64,000 bases of DNA from Thermoplasmata archaeon (GCA_021817415.1 JAKAUZ010000013.1:86302-150301); one strand, 5' to 3'. Counted from the first letter of the stretch, positions 34,700 to 43,924 are shown. The notes: a model not told the origin generated them from the letters alone. Numbers and translations: made by a program.

Positions 34700-37117
34700 T
34701 TATTTTTTGGATTTGATTTTGCCCTCCAGTTCAGTGATTCTTTCCTTGATCTTTTCAATCTGCTCCTGTAATCCTTTGATCTTTTCATTTGGGGGGAACC
34801 CTCTGAATTCCATTGCTTCTCTTATTGCTCTCCTTGTTCTCCCGTCTGGTTCCTTTGATAAATATTTACCCAGGCTATTGATTAAATTTGCATCACCAAT
34901 TTCCTTTAAGCTGTCAGCCACGCTTAACCTGACTGCAAAGAAGCCATCCTCCATCGCATCCAGCAGAAACTTTCCTAACGATCTATCTTTCCAGTACAAT
35001 TTCCCGATAGCTCTGATGGCAGTTGCCCTAATCATCCAGTTGTATTCCTTCCCGTAATATTTCTTTATGACGGGGAGGAGAGAAACATCACCGATTTCGG
35101 CCATGGCATTCAGCGCGGCAATCCTGACAACATCATCATAGGAGTCTGTGTTCAGCCCTTTATTGAGAAGGTCAACGGACAGCTCATTCCCATTCTTCTG
35201 AGCTGCCGTGATAATCTCAGCCCTGATGAAATAGCCCGTCTCTTTCTGGAACATTCCAACCAACTTATCAAAAATTATTCTGCTCCTCAATTTACCCGAG
35301 GCTTTGACAACTTCCCTCCTGGAATCGTAGTCGTCGGTATCCAGGAATTTCAGGAGTGAATTAATTGCTGCGTCTCCTCCTATCCTAGCAACAGCATCCG
35401 CAATTTTTCCTTTCACGTACCAGAATTTTTCCTCGAAAAATGAACCTTCAAGGAACTCTATTTCTGAGGCGCCGAACTTTGATAACTCTATTGCAGCTTC
35501 TGCCCTTTCAAGGACGCTTCTACCATTTCCCAGGACATATCGAACCTCTTCCTTCGGGCGATCGAAATCCATGACCTTGAGAACCTTGCTTTCCGGATCA
35601 ACTGATATTCCCTTCAGTCCCCTCCTCTCAAATTCGAACTCGTTCACTTCCGATTTTATTTCCACTTCGCTTTCCTCGACTCTGTCTTCAAAATAGATTC
35701 TTATGGGTACCCTCAGATCATAAATCTTCCCTGCCTGTGTTATCCTCAGCTTGGTCCTGCCTTTGGACGTAACCTCTTTGACTTTGAATTCAGGATGGCC
35801 AGGTTCATTTATGAATTGATGAAACACACCTTCAAGTGAGAACCCTGACGCATGCGAGAGTGCTTTCCTGAAGTCCTCGCTTGAAACTCCGCTTTCTTTG
35901 TTGGTTTCAAGATAATATTTTACTCCCTTCCAGAAGATTTCATCCCCCAGGTAGTAATTTAGGTATCTCAACACGAGGGAAGCTTTCTGGTAGAGGTGCC
36001 TGTCGAATAGTTCCGCAGGATCCTTATACCTGTGTTCGACGATTGGCCTACCATAGTCTTCTGAGAATTCACGCAAGTAGATCTCCTTGTGTTTCTGTAC
36101 CTCCACCAGGAATTCATCAGTTCCCCTGTATCTTTCTCTATAGATGAGTGCCATATATGTGGCGAATCCCTCATTCAACCAGGCCTGGGACCAATCTTTG
36201 CATGTAACGTAGTCTCCAAACCACTGATGTGCCAGCTCATGGCAAACAAGACTTTCTGACTGGTAATCTAAATGTGCTGTCTTGTCGTGGAGTGTCCTTT
36301 CGGTGAGGGTAGTCGCGCTTAAATTTTCCATTCCGCCGAACACAAATTCGGCAACGCACGTCTGGCTATACTTCTCGTAGGGATATTTCACGCCCGTCTT
36401 GCTGGAGAGAAACTCCATCATATCAGGCGTATTCTGGAATGCAAGCTGTGCTTCCTTTTCTAAATTTGCCGGAAAGTAGGAAATTATGGGCACGCCCTGC
36501 CATTCCTGTTTCATTTCCTTGAACTTCCCCGCAATGACGCTTACAAGGTAAGTGGGGAACCTGAAATCCTCTTTGTATATGAAGGTCTTAACCTCCCCCT
36601 CCACTTCCTGCACAAGTAGTCCGTTGCTTATGACCATATATCCTTTGGGGACGGTGACCCTGATCTCGTACGAACTTCTGGTGTTGGGGTAATCAAAGCA
36701 GGGGAACCACCCGTGGTTATCCATATCCTCACCTTGTGTCCAGAACTGTCTTCCTTCAGCAGTATCCACAAAGAATCCTCCCCTTCGTGGGTATGCCTTG
36801 TAGGTGATGGTAAAAATGTACTTCCCAAATGGCTTGAATTCGTTGTATATGATGACCTTCTCTGGAAAAGTCTCGAATTTCACCGGAACACCTTTCACGG
36901 ACACGTTATAAATATTCATGTCAACAGCATCAATTTCTACCGAAGTTCTAGGGAGGCTGTTCATAACCACATCAAGTTCAACTTTCCCCTCAATCGCCTT
37001 CTCTTCAAAATTGATCTTTATGTCGATAACTGTTCTCTTTACTTCAAATGATTTTTCCCTCTCGACTTTATATTCATAACCGCTCAGGACAAAAGGTTTG
37101 ATGTCTTGGCTCTCCAT
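34700..37117 (-). CDS. M1-family zinc aminopeptidase, tricorn-cofactor (F2/F3) type
   Basis: An 805-aa gluzincin aminopeptidase. The exopeptidase signature GGMENLS (about residues 261-267) and the zinc motif HELAH followed 18 residues later by the third ligand in NEGFATY (about 293-319) are intact. An N-terminal beta saddle (residues 1 to about 180) precedes the catalytic domain. The C-terminal region from about 520 is built of HEAT-like helical repeats (VRIAALNAMAEIGDVSLLPV and relatives) and the last 35 residues are a short coiled coil, KEKIKGLQEQIEKIKERITELEG. In Thermoplasma, F2/F3 degrade peptides released by the proteasome and tricorn. ATG at 37117 is preferred; a TTG lies nine bases upstream. 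Confidence 0.93.
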   Translation of the reverse strand: MESQDIKPFVLSGYEYKVEREKSFEVKRTVIDIKINFEEKAIEGKVELDVVMNSLPRTSVEIDAVDMNIYNVSVKGVPVKFETFPEKVIIYNEFKPFGKYIFTITYKAYPRRGGFFVDTAEGRQFWTQGEDMDNHGWFPCFDYPNTRSSYEIRVTVPKGYMVISNGLLVQEVEGEVKTFIYKEDFRFPTYLVSVIAGKFKEMKQEWQGVPIISYFPANLEKEAQLAFQNTPDMMEFLSSKTGVKYPYEKYSQTCVAEFVFGGMENLSATTLTERTLHDKTAHLDYQSESLVCHELAHQWFGDYVTCKDWSQAWLNEGFATYMALIYRERYRGTDEFLVEVQKHKEIYLREFSEDYGRPIVEHRYKDPAELFDRHLYQKASLVLRYLNYYLGDEIFWKGVKYYLETNKESGVSSEDFRKALSHASGFSLEGVFHQFINEPGHPEFKVKEVTSKGRTKLRITQAGKIYDLRVPIRIYFEDRVEESEVEIKSEVNEFEFERRGLKGISVDPESKVLKVMDFDRPKEEVRYVLGNGRSVLERAEAAIELSKFGASEIEFLEGSFFEEKFWYVKGKIADAVARIGGDAAINSLLKFLDTDDYDSRREVVKASGKLRSRIIFDKLVGMFQKETGYFIRAEIITAAQKNGNELSVDLLNKGLNTDSYDDVVRIAALNAMAEIGDVSLLPVIKKYYGKEYNWMIRATAIRAIGKLYWKDRSLGKFLLDAMEDGFFAVRLSVADSLKEIGDANLINSLGKYLSKEPDGRTRRAIREAMEFRGFPPNEKIKGLQEQIEKIKERITELEGKIKSKK

Positions 37118-37197
37118 ATCAACCAATAAGATATCATGATATTATTCTTTTTGAACTTCCCAAAATGACCTTCCCAGTAATCTTATTGCAACCAGCG

Positions 37198-38049
37198 TCA
37201 AGATGCTGGAAATGATTCTCCTCCAATGCTATCAGCTATAGCGTCAATCACGGCATCATCATCGTTCGGGGACGGTATCCTGGAGTACTTCAGTCCATTT
37301 GATTCCATTTTGTGCTTCAAATCCCAGTCAAGGTCATATAGAATCTCAATGTGCTCATAGAGGAATCCTATTGGGGAAAGAATCACCTCATTGAATCCTC
37401 TCCGTCTCGCATAGGAAATGCAGTAATCCGGATATGGCCCGAGCCAGCTTTTTGCAAACGGCCCCTGGCTGTGATAGATGTTTATGTATTCCCTATCTCC
37501 AGCAATCATTCTAGATGCACTGCTAATCAGGGACGGATAAGGGTCGTATCCCCGAATTGGGATGCTGTGTGCTGAAAAGACCAACAACTTCTTTTGTTCT
37601 CCTATTCGTTGCTTGTAATATTCAATCAACCCGGTGGAGAAGCCTATGTTAGTAATTCTGTGAAAATGCCTTTTTCCAAGAGCGTTCTCAAGCGTCAGGA
37701 AATATTCGTCAAATATCTGCTTTGAATAAATTGGGAAAAGAGGGGCCTCGTACACATCTTCTTCCTTTATCATTCCACGTGCATCTTTTAGGGAAGGCTT
37801 GTAATGTTTAGTCAGCAGATACACGTTGAAGCCTTCAGATGTCATCCTGTCTCTCAGTTTCTCTCCTATCTTTTTCACAATTGCCGTGGATGGAGTCTTT
37901 CCCCCAATCAAATTCAGTTTCCTGATATTCTCGTCCACAAGTGACTGTGGAGGTTGTCTGCCCCTGAGTATGTCCTTAAGGTAATCAGTCATTTCAGCTG
38001 TTGTTTCAGGGAAGCCATAGTACATCAACACCAGGGCTTTTTCATTCAA
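37198..38049 (-). CDS. hemH: Ferrochelatase
   Basis: A 283-aa class II chelatase inserting Fe(II) into a porphyrin. Conserved elements are the N-terminal LVLMYYGFPE strand, GKTPSTAIVKKIGEKL, PLFPIYSK, the metal-site motif FSAHSIPIRGYDPYP (histidine near residue 162) and SPIGFLYEHIEILYDLD with the catalytic glutamate/histidine pair. There is no iron-sulfur cysteine cluster at the C-terminus. It overlaps hemE by 8 bases and is translated from the same message. Whether its substrate is protoporphyrin or coproporphyrin cannot be told directly; the gene set around it makes coproporphyrin a real possibility. Confidence 0.92.
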   Translation of the reverse strand: MNEKALVLMYYGFPETTAEMTDYLKDILRGRQPPQSLVDENIRKLNLIGGKTPSTAIVKKIGEKLRDRMTSEGFNVYLLTKHYKPSLKDARGMIKEEDVYEAPLFPIYSKQIFDEYFLTLENALGKRHFHRITNIGFSTGLIEYYKQRIGEQKKLLVFSAHSIPIRGYDPYPSLISSASRMIAGDREYINIYHSQGPFAKSWLGPYPDYCISYARRRGFNEVILSPIGFLYEHIEILYDLDWDLKHKMESNGLKYSRIPSPNDDDAVIDAIADSIGGESFPAS

Positions 38050-39001
38050 ATTTCTTCACCTCATCGACTATGAAATTCAATTTGCCAGGATCAGCCCAGG
38101 GAGGTACACCATGCCCCAGATTGAAAATATGCCCTTCCATTTTCCTCCCTTCACTCATTATTCTCCTTATCTCTCCTCTCAGGAATGCATCGTCAGCAGA
38201 CAGAAGATATGGATCAAGGTTGCCCTGAACGACGCAATTCTGGCACTTCTCTTTGAATGCCTGAAAACCAGTTCTCCAGTCTATCGAAAAAACATCTATC
38301 TCAGTTTTACTGAATTCACCAAACAAATGCGTAGATCCCTCGGAAAAGAATATCACGGGTTTTCCGAGCTCCTTCACCCGCCTGATGAACTCCTCTTCCA
38401 ATTCTCCAAGAAATTTCCGATAGAAATTCAGAGAAACATTACCAACCCAGGACTCAAAGACCTGTATGATATCACATCCAGCGTCAACTTGCAATTTTGC
38501 AAATGAAACCAACTCCTCTATTAATCTATCAGTGGGTTTTCCATCCAGCAGAGACAGCTTGGTCTTGGGGTACCCTTTCTCCCCTTTATCCAGGGCATAT
38601 GACAGGACTGTAAAGGGTCCTCCCGTGATACCTATTATTGTCTTGTTACTGTGACCCTGCGAAATCCTGTTGATCGCCTTTCTTAACGGAGGGTAGTAAT
38701 CGAATTCCTCCTTCTCCTCTGAAATTTCAATTCCATTCTCGTAACTTACCTTCAGTCCGATCTTTGTCAATGGCAGAAGAATGTCAGTGAATACTACAAT
38801 GCCGTCAGTTGGAAAATATTTCAATGGCAGTGTCGACACTCCTTCTATGACTTCCGAATCTTTCATCATCCCCAGGAAAGAGTATTTGTTCTTCAAAACA
38901 GAGTATTCAGGCAGGTATCTTCCTGCCTGTCTCATGAACCAGACTGCGTTCTCATTGATTTCCCTCTTAGCGATCCTGAATATAATCTTGCTTTCACTCA
39001 T
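38042..39001 (-). CDS. hemE: Uroporphyrinogen III decarboxylase
   Basis: A 319-aa TIM-barrel enzyme removing four acetate carboxyls to give coproporphyrinogen III. The active-site motif AVWFMRQAGRYLPEY (about residues 19-33) is intact, followed by VVFTDILLPLTKIGLKV with the key aspartate, IIGITGGPFTVLSYAL, and a C-terminal GHIFNLGHGVPPWADP with the catalytic histidine. It heads the hemE-hemH operon and has a TATA box 25 bases upstream (39021-39030) for a leaderless start. Most archaea lack HemE and make haem through siroheme, so its presence here is informative. Confidence 0.95.
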   Translation of the reverse strand: MSESKIIFRIAKREINENAVWFMRQAGRYLPEYSVLKNKYSFLGMMKDSEVIEGVSTLPLKYFPTDGIVVFTDILLPLTKIGLKVSYENGIEISEEKEEFDYYPPLRKAINRISQGHSNKTIIGITGGPFTVLSYALDKGEKGYPKTKLSLLDGKPTDRLIEELVSFAKLQVDAGCDIIQVFESWVGNVSLNFYRKFLGELEEEFIRRVKELGKPVIFFSEGSTHLFGEFSKTEIDVFSIDWRTGFQAFKEKCQNCVVQGNLDPYLLSADDAFLRGEIRRIMSEGRKMEGHIFNLGHGVPPWADPGKLNFIVDEVKKFE

Positions 39002-39553
39002 TATTCTTTAAGCCAGAAATACTATTTATCTTTTCAATAAGTCGCTCGAAGATGGGACATAAAACATAATTGATTCCTTCGCAATCTTGAAACAATCAAT
39101 CAAACCTACATTTATCCAAAATTTACTGGGCTACAGGGAAATGAACGCATGGAAAAAATGTACTCCAAACTTACAGGCCAAATAATCTAACATTCCCAAA
39201 TAAATGGTAATGGCACATACCATTGACGAGAATGCCAGGTAGTCCATTGTTACTTCAAACAGCGATGTCCACTATTTTTCCATCTAACTGGTGATGTAAC
39301 TGCGAAAATTACGAAATACTCAAAATAGATTCGACCGATGGAATTTCTGGTTCCAACCGAGCATTCACCAGCGATTTTTGCACTCCCCTCCGGAACTTAA
39401 TAAAAGAGAACATTTTCCTCGACATTAAAATGTCCAGCGAGGGGAGGCAAATGAAGTCAATCATCTTGATCGCGACTACTGGGTACCATGAAAAAAAGCT
39501 AAAACTACCTGCAGTTGCAGTATGACACAATTTGACTGCATCAGAACATTTTT
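39002..39553. other. 552-base divergent intergenic region
   Basis: Contains the hemE promoter (GATAAATAGT on the minus strand at 39021-39030). A 31-codon plus-strand frame at 39430-39525, with a TTAATAAA element about 26 bases upstream, is possible but weak. A minus-strand frame at 39309-39530 has no support. Confidence 0.4.
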
Positions 39554-39561
39554 CTTAAATA
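39554..39561 (+). promoter_or_regulatory. TATA box of the radical SAM / hemLCDAB operon
   Basis: CTTAAATA, 25 bases before the ATG at 39583. It decides between two in-frame ATGs (39574 and 39583) in favour of the second and marks the head of the haem gene run. Confidence 0.6.
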
Positions 39562-39582
39562 TGCATCCTCGATATGCCCTTA

Positions 39583-40713
39583 ATGAGTTCGAGGCCCTTC
39601 GATTATAACTCTAAACCTATACTGATTTTCTGGGAGACCACAAAGGCATGTGATCTGGCCTGTAAGCACTGCAGGGCGTCCGCGCTGACTGAGGGGCTTC
39701 CAGATGAAATGAACTTGGAGCAGTCATTCAATCTTCTTGATCAAATCAAGAGTTTTGGTCCTCCCTACCCCGTCCTCATACTTACGGGGGGAGACATAAT
39801 GAAGAAGAAGGGGCTTGAGCAAATATTAAAACGGGCAAAGGAACTGGGATTACCAGTTTCCATGTCCCCAAGCGCAACTCCGCTGCTCGGTGAGGAAGCC
39901 TACGCACTGATGAAAAAGTATGGGGTTAAGTCACTTTCTTTGAGTCTTGATGGTTCCAGTCCGTTTACCCATGACTGGCTGAGAGGGATAGAAGGGACAT
40001 TCGACAGGACGGTTAGACTGATGAGGGAAATAATTTCGGAAGGTTTCACTTTACAGATAAACACCGCTGTCTTCAGAAGAAATGTGATGGAATTACCAGA
40101 AATACTCAAGATACTTGTTGATAATAAGGTGAAAACCTGGGAAGTTTTCTTTTTGATCAAGACTGGCAGGGGAATAGACAGGGAGGATCTCGACCCCCAG
40201 GGCTACGAAGACGTCAACAATTACCTCTCATTTGCCTCAAGGTACGGAGTGGTCGTGCGTACGGTAGAAGCTCCTTTTTTCAGAAGAATAATGCTGGAGA
40301 GAGCAAGGCAGGATTATGATGGAGGTGAAACTTATAAGAACCTTGTTTCCAAGACCATCGAACTGTTGGGGAAGCCAGGCGAAAGGAGCCAAGGACATAC
40401 ATCAAATACCAGAGATGGGAAAGGGATAATCTTTGTTTCCCACAACGGTGATGTAAATCCATCAGGTTTCCTCCCATACAATCTCGGAAATGTCAAGGAA
40501 AAGAGCATAGTCGATATATACAGGAACAATGAGATACTAATCAAAATGAGAGATCCAAAGAATTTCAAAGGGAGATGCGGAATCTGTGAGTACGGCGATA
40601 TCTGTGGTGGTTCAAGGTCCAGGGCTTTCAGTTACTACGGTGATCTCTTCCAGGAGGATCCTATGTGTATTTACGTTCCCCAGGCCCTGAAAAGCTTGAA
40701 TAGTACTAGGTAA
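39583..40713 (+). CDS. Radical SAM/SPASM protein of the TIGR04053 / AhbC-NirJ group
   Basis: A 376-aa AdoMet radical enzyme. The cluster motif CDLACKHCRAS (C-x3-C-x2-C, about residues 26-36) and GGD (the glycine-rich AdoMet loop in LILTGGDIM) define the core barrel; the C-terminal SPASM-like region from about 330 carries CGICEYGDICGGSRSRAF and a final CIYVP cysteine for a second cluster. The overall pattern, including WETTKACDL and LSLDGSSPFTHDWLRGIEGTFDRT, is that of the family TIGR04053, close to AhbC, AhbD and NirJ, which act on tetrapyrroles. It is the first gene of the haem operon, divergent from hemE-hemH. A haem-forming decarboxylase role is an inference from context. Confidence 0.85.
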   Translation: MSSRPFDYNSKPILIFWETTKACDLACKHCRASALTEGLPDEMNLEQSFNLLDQIKSFGPPYPVLILTGGDIMKKKGLEQILKRAKELGLPVSMSPSATPLLGEEAYALMKKYGVKSLSLSLDGSSPFTHDWLRGIEGTFDRTVRLMREIISEGFTLQINTAVFRRNVMELPEILKILVDNKVKTWEVFFLIKTGRGIDREDLDPQGYEDVNNYLSFASRYGVVVRTVEAPFFRRIMLERARQDYDGGETYKNLVSKTIELLGKPGERSQGHTSNTRDGKGIIFVSHNGDVNPSGFLPYNLGNVKEKSIVDIYRNNEILIKMRDPKNFKGRCGICEYGDICGGSRSRAFSYYGDLFQEDPMCIYVPQALKSLNSTR

Positions 40714-40728
40714 TTAATCACGATTAAA

Positions 40729-41232
40729 ATGGATCTAATCTTGATTACGCTAATTTTCATTCACGTCATATCTGCCGTCTTTCTGGTAGGCTCATCCATA
40801 TTTGTCTGGGTAATAGTTTGGCCCGCAAGCAGCATTACCTTGACTGACGAAAAATTAAGAACTAGATTCATGACTGCAATGGGAAAGAAATACGCCCTTT
40901 ACACGAACATTACGACGGTATTGCTGATAATAACTGGAATCTCTCTTATTTATTATGTCAGGCCGGATTATATAACGAACTTCTCGGCTTCAATACACAC
41001 GACATGGGGATACGTTCTTACGGTAAAAATCGTGGCGGTTGCACTCATGTACCTGATACTTTATGGAAACAATCTGTGGCACGGGAAGAAGTTCCCAAAA
41101 CTTGCAGAGGATGGTAAATTCGATGAATTAAAGAGGATGAGGAAATTAGCTCATTATCTATCTTTCATTACAGTTGGCCTGATGATCGTGATAGTGCTGA
41201 TCGCCAACATACTTGCGGGGGTGTTTTTCTGA
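40729..41232 (+). CDS. Four-helix membrane protein, CopD/DUF2269-like, in the haem operon
   Basis: A 167-aa integral membrane protein with four predicted helices: about residues 5-28, 57-76, 92-113 and 140-163. A histidine in the first helix (FIHVISAVFLVGSS) and others in or near later helices (SIHTTWGY, WHGKKF, LAHYLSF) could ligate haem or a metal; the first-helix pattern is like CopD/DUF2269 proteins. HemJ, the alternative protoporphyrinogen oxidase, is also a small four-helix haem-binding membrane protein, but I cannot show homology. The gene follows the radical SAM gene by 15 bases, and its TGA overlaps the hemL start, so it is translated as part of the haem operon. Confidence 0.7.
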   Translation: MDLILITLIFIHVISAVFLVGSSIFVWVIVWPASSITLTDEKLRTRFMTAMGKKYALYTNITTVLLIITGISLIYYVRPDYITNFSASIHTTWGYVLTVKIVAVALMYLILYGNNLWHGKKFPKLAEDGKFDELKRMRKLAHYLSFITVGLMIVIVLIANILAGVFF

Positions 41233-42416
41233 AGACCAGCAGGAGTCTTTACGCAAAAGCTACAAGGATTTTCCCGAAGGGAGTCAACAGCCCGGTAAGA
41301 TTCTACCCACCAAACCCCGTCTATCTGGCAAGCGGGAAAGGACCATTTGTCTATGACGTTGAGGGGAGGAAGTATACCGATTACCTCCTGGCATTTGGGC
41401 CAATGATACTAGGCCATTCCCATCCGGAGGTGGTGAAGAGAATTGAGGAAAGGGCAGAAAACGGCACAATGTTCGGGGCCCCTATAGAAGAGGAAGTCAA
41501 GTTCGGAGAGTTAATCAAAAGAAGTTCAGGACTTGACAGGATAAGAATTGTAAATACAGGAACTGAAGCGACTCTCCACGCACTGAGGCTCTCAATATTT
41601 CACACTAAAAGGAAGAAGATACTCAAGATAAAGGGGGGCTATCATGGAACTCATGTTTACAACTATCCCTCGGAATCAGTAGATGAAATAGATTTCAATT
41701 CAGCTGAAAGGGCAAAAGAGAGTCTGGAAAAGAAAGAATATGCTGCAATAATAATGGAGCCGATAATGGGCAATGCAGGCGTAATTATGCCCAAAGAAGG
41801 TTATCTTGAGGAGGTCCAGGATCTGGCGCACAAGGCTGGAACACTTTTCATCATGGACGAGGTCATAACAGGCTACAGAACTTCTTTTTCACCATATTAT
41901 AAGACGCATAAATTGAAACCTGACCTGGTGACATTTGGAAAGATTGTCGGTGGAGGATTGCCTTTGGCGATTTATGGCGGATCTGAGAACATAATGAATG
42001 AAGTCAAGCCAGAGGGAGCATTCCAGCAGGCAGGGACCTATTCGGCAAACCCTCTTTCTGTGGCTGCTGGCCTGGAAACGCTCAATTTATTGAAGAAGAA
42101 GGATTATTCACGGCTGAAGCATATGACTGAAGTCTCTGCCAGAGAACTGAATAAAGCTGGCGTGACCGTCAACAGCGCTACCGGCATGCTCTCATTCTTC
42201 TTTACAGAGAAAGAGGTGAATGACCTTGGAGACGTCAATTCGTCCAAGCATGATCTGTACCTGAAATTCTTTAGATCAATGCTTGACGCAGGTATATACC
42301 TGCCGGCAGCGTACGACGAATCTCTGTTCATCAGCTTTGCCCATACCGAGAAGCAGGTAAGGGATTCATTTTCTAAAATGGCCGAGGAAGTAGAAAGGAT
42401 ATGGAAAGGAAAATAA
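41229..42416 (+). CDS. hemL: Glutamate-1-semialdehyde 2,1-aminomutase
   Basis: A 395-aa PLP enzyme making 5-aminolevulinate. The frame is homologous from its first residues: SRSLYAKATRIFPKGVNSPV follows directly on the upstream gene's stop, as in other HemL proteins, and continues through GHSHPEVV, NTGTEATLHALRL, MDEVITGYR and the PLP lysine in VTFGKIVGGGLPLAIYGG. No ATG, GTG or TTG exists in frame where the protein should begin; the only candidate is CTG at 41229-41231, overlapping the previous TGA as CTGA. A conventional caller would wrongly start at the internal ATG 41403, cutting off 58 conserved residues. It overlaps hemC by 16 bases. Confidence 0.88.
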   Translation: MKTSRSLYAKATRIFPKGVNSPVRFYPPNPVYLASGKGPFVYDVEGRKYTDYLLAFGPMILGHSHPEVVKRIEERAENGTMFGAPIEEEVKFGELIKRSSGLDRIRIVNTGTEATLHALRLSIFHTKRKKILKIKGGYHGTHVYNYPSESVDEIDFNSAERAKESLEKKEYAAIIMEPIMGNAGVIMPKEGYLEEVQDLAHKAGTLFIMDEVITGYRTSFSPYYKTHKLKPDLVTFGKIVGGGLPLAIYGGSENIMNEVKPEGAFQQAGTYSANPLSVAAGLETLNLLKKKDYSRLKHMTEVSARELNKAGVTVNSATGMLSFFFTEKEVNDLGDVNSSKHDLYLKFFRSMLDAGIYLPAAYDESLFISFAHTEKQVRDSFSKMAEEVERIWKGK

Positions 42417-43246
42417 GGATCGTCACCAGAGGCTCCAACCTTGCTCTCAAACAAGTTGATATCGTTGGAAATGTATTCGCTGCAGCCGGGATAAATTACG
42501 AAAAAATAATCGTTAGGAGTTCGGGGGATAAGGACCTGAAAACCCCGATTTATGAAACGAAGGAACCGGGCCTATTTGTGAAGGTACTGAATCAGGTGAT
42601 TACAGATGGGGAGGCGGACCTGGCTGTCCATTCTGCGAAGGACATCCCCAACGAAATCGATCAAGCCCTATCTATACCTTACTATTCTGAAAGAGGCAGT
42701 ATAAACGACTACTTTGTCTCAAAAGTACCTCTCAGTGATTTCAGCGGAACCGTCGGAGGCTCATCTGTTAGGAGGAAGAGATTCCTGTCGCTTATGAACA
42801 GGAGCATTACATTTGTTAACGTAAGAGGGAATATCGAAACGAGGCTCAGGAAATGGGAAAGGGGTGAAGCAGATTCCCTCGTAATGGCAAAAGTCGCGTT
42901 AGACAGGCTTGGAATAGCAGTGCAGGGAGAGGTAATCGACGAGGATCTGCTCCCGCCTGCCCCAAACCAGGGCTTCATTGCGGTCGTCTCAAGAAAAGGC
43001 TCCGAAGTCGAAAAAATGCTCAAGGAACTGGCCGATCCCAAATCACTCTGGGAAGCTGAAACAGAAAGGAAGCTGATGGGTGACCTCAATCTCGGTTGCG
43101 ACCTTGCGGTAAGCATCAATGCAAATTACGAAAGCAGAACAGTCAAATTCTCGTACGCAAGCGAAGACAGAAGGTACGATTACGTATTCCATGGTTACCC
43201 GGATAAGTCTGGATTAGCAAAATTAAGAGATGTACTTGATGAATGA
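42401..43246 (+). CDS. hemC: Porphobilinogen deaminase
   Basis: A 281-aa hydroxymethylbilane synthase. Family motifs are IVTRGSNLALKQVDIV at the N-terminus, SSGDKDLKTPIYETKEPGLFVKVL, the catalytic DLAVHSAKDIPNE, VRGNIETRLRKWERGEAD, LPPAPNQGFIAVVSR, and the dipyrromethane cofactor cysteine C233 in LNLGCDLAV. It polymerises four porphobilinogens into the linear tetrapyrrole. Its ATG lies 16 bases before the hemL stop and its stop overlaps the hemD start, so translation is coupled on both sides. Confidence 0.95.
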   Translation: MERKIRIVTRGSNLALKQVDIVGNVFAAAGINYEKIIVRSSGDKDLKTPIYETKEPGLFVKVLNQVITDGEADLAVHSAKDIPNEIDQALSIPYYSERGSINDYFVSKVPLSDFSGTVGGSSVRRKRFLSLMNRSITFVNVRGNIETRLRKWERGEADSLVMAKVALDRLGIAVQGEVIDEDLLPPAPNQGFIAVVSRKGSEVEKMLKELADPKSLWEAETERKLMGDLNLGCDLAVSINANYESRTVKFSYASEDRRYDYVFHGYPDKSGLAKLRDVLDE

Positions 43247-43901
43247 GATAGTGTACATAGGTGCGGACCCAGGATTCAGGATGGATGGTGTCTCTTTCGT
43301 GAGCGTTCTTGCAATAAAGTACACGGATCTCACTTCAATGGGGAAAGTAAGACGAAATATAGTTTTCACATCAAAAAGGGGTGTCATAGCTCTGAAGATG
43401 AGTCATGTCGAAATCAAGAGTGACAAAATTTACTGCATAGGGCAAGTAACTTCACGGTACCTGAATGAAATATATGGACGGACGTGCATAATTCCCAAAC
43501 GTGAGAATTCCGAGGGACTTGCCGAATTACTGTGTGAAAATGAAAAGGAGGTACAAATAATCGCAAGTGATCATGTCTCCCCAAAACTGGTCTCAAAGTT
43601 AAGGGAGTGCGGGGTTGAAGTATTGATGACAACAGCTTATGAACTGCTTGAGAACAGGGATGTCGACTATTCTCCCATCAAGGAATCCAGGTCAATTCTT
43701 GTTGGGTCATCAAGGTCATTTGAGATCATCATGGAAAAGGACAGTAGCTTGATCAAGGGAAAGGATCTGTACGCAATAGGGGAACCAACCAGAAAAACAA
43801 TGGAAAGATACGGGGTAGAACCTAAGGCTACATTCGGCACTCCAAATATCAGAAATATATTAAGCAAGATTAAATCGGAAAAGGATTTAAGTCAAGAGTA
43901 A
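43239..43901 (+). CDS. hemD: Uroporphyrinogen III synthase
   Basis: A 220-aa protein placed between hemC and hemA. HemD sequences diverge strongly, but the two-domain pattern is visible: an N-terminal lobe with NIVFTSKRGVIAL (the typical IVFTS-x-N/R-GV element, about residues 43-55), a hinge, and a second lobe with SRSILVGSSRSFEIIMEK and the C-terminal DLYAIGEPTRKTMERYGV, matching the usual VxAIGxxTAxxLxxxG of HemD. It closes and inverts ring D. The ATG at 43239 overlaps hemC by 8 bases; an in-frame ATG nine bases upstream is possible. Confidence 0.85.
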   Translation: MNEIVYIGADPGFRMDGVSFVSVLAIKYTDLTSMGKVRRNIVFTSKRGVIALKMSHVEIKSDKIYCIGQVTSRYLNEIYGRTCIIPKRENSEGLAELLCENEKEVQIIASDHVSPKLVSKLRECGVEVLMTTAYELLENRDVDYSPIKESRSILVGSSRSFEIIMEKDSSLIKGKDLYAIGEPTRKTMERYGVEPKATFGTPNIRNILSKIKSEKDLSQE

Positions 43902-43924
43902 ATACCGAGTGAAGGTGTTCCCGG

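Noticed and set aside
39309-39530. 73-codon minus-strand frame
   Set aside because: No start signal or domain; overlaps a more plausible small plus-strand frame.
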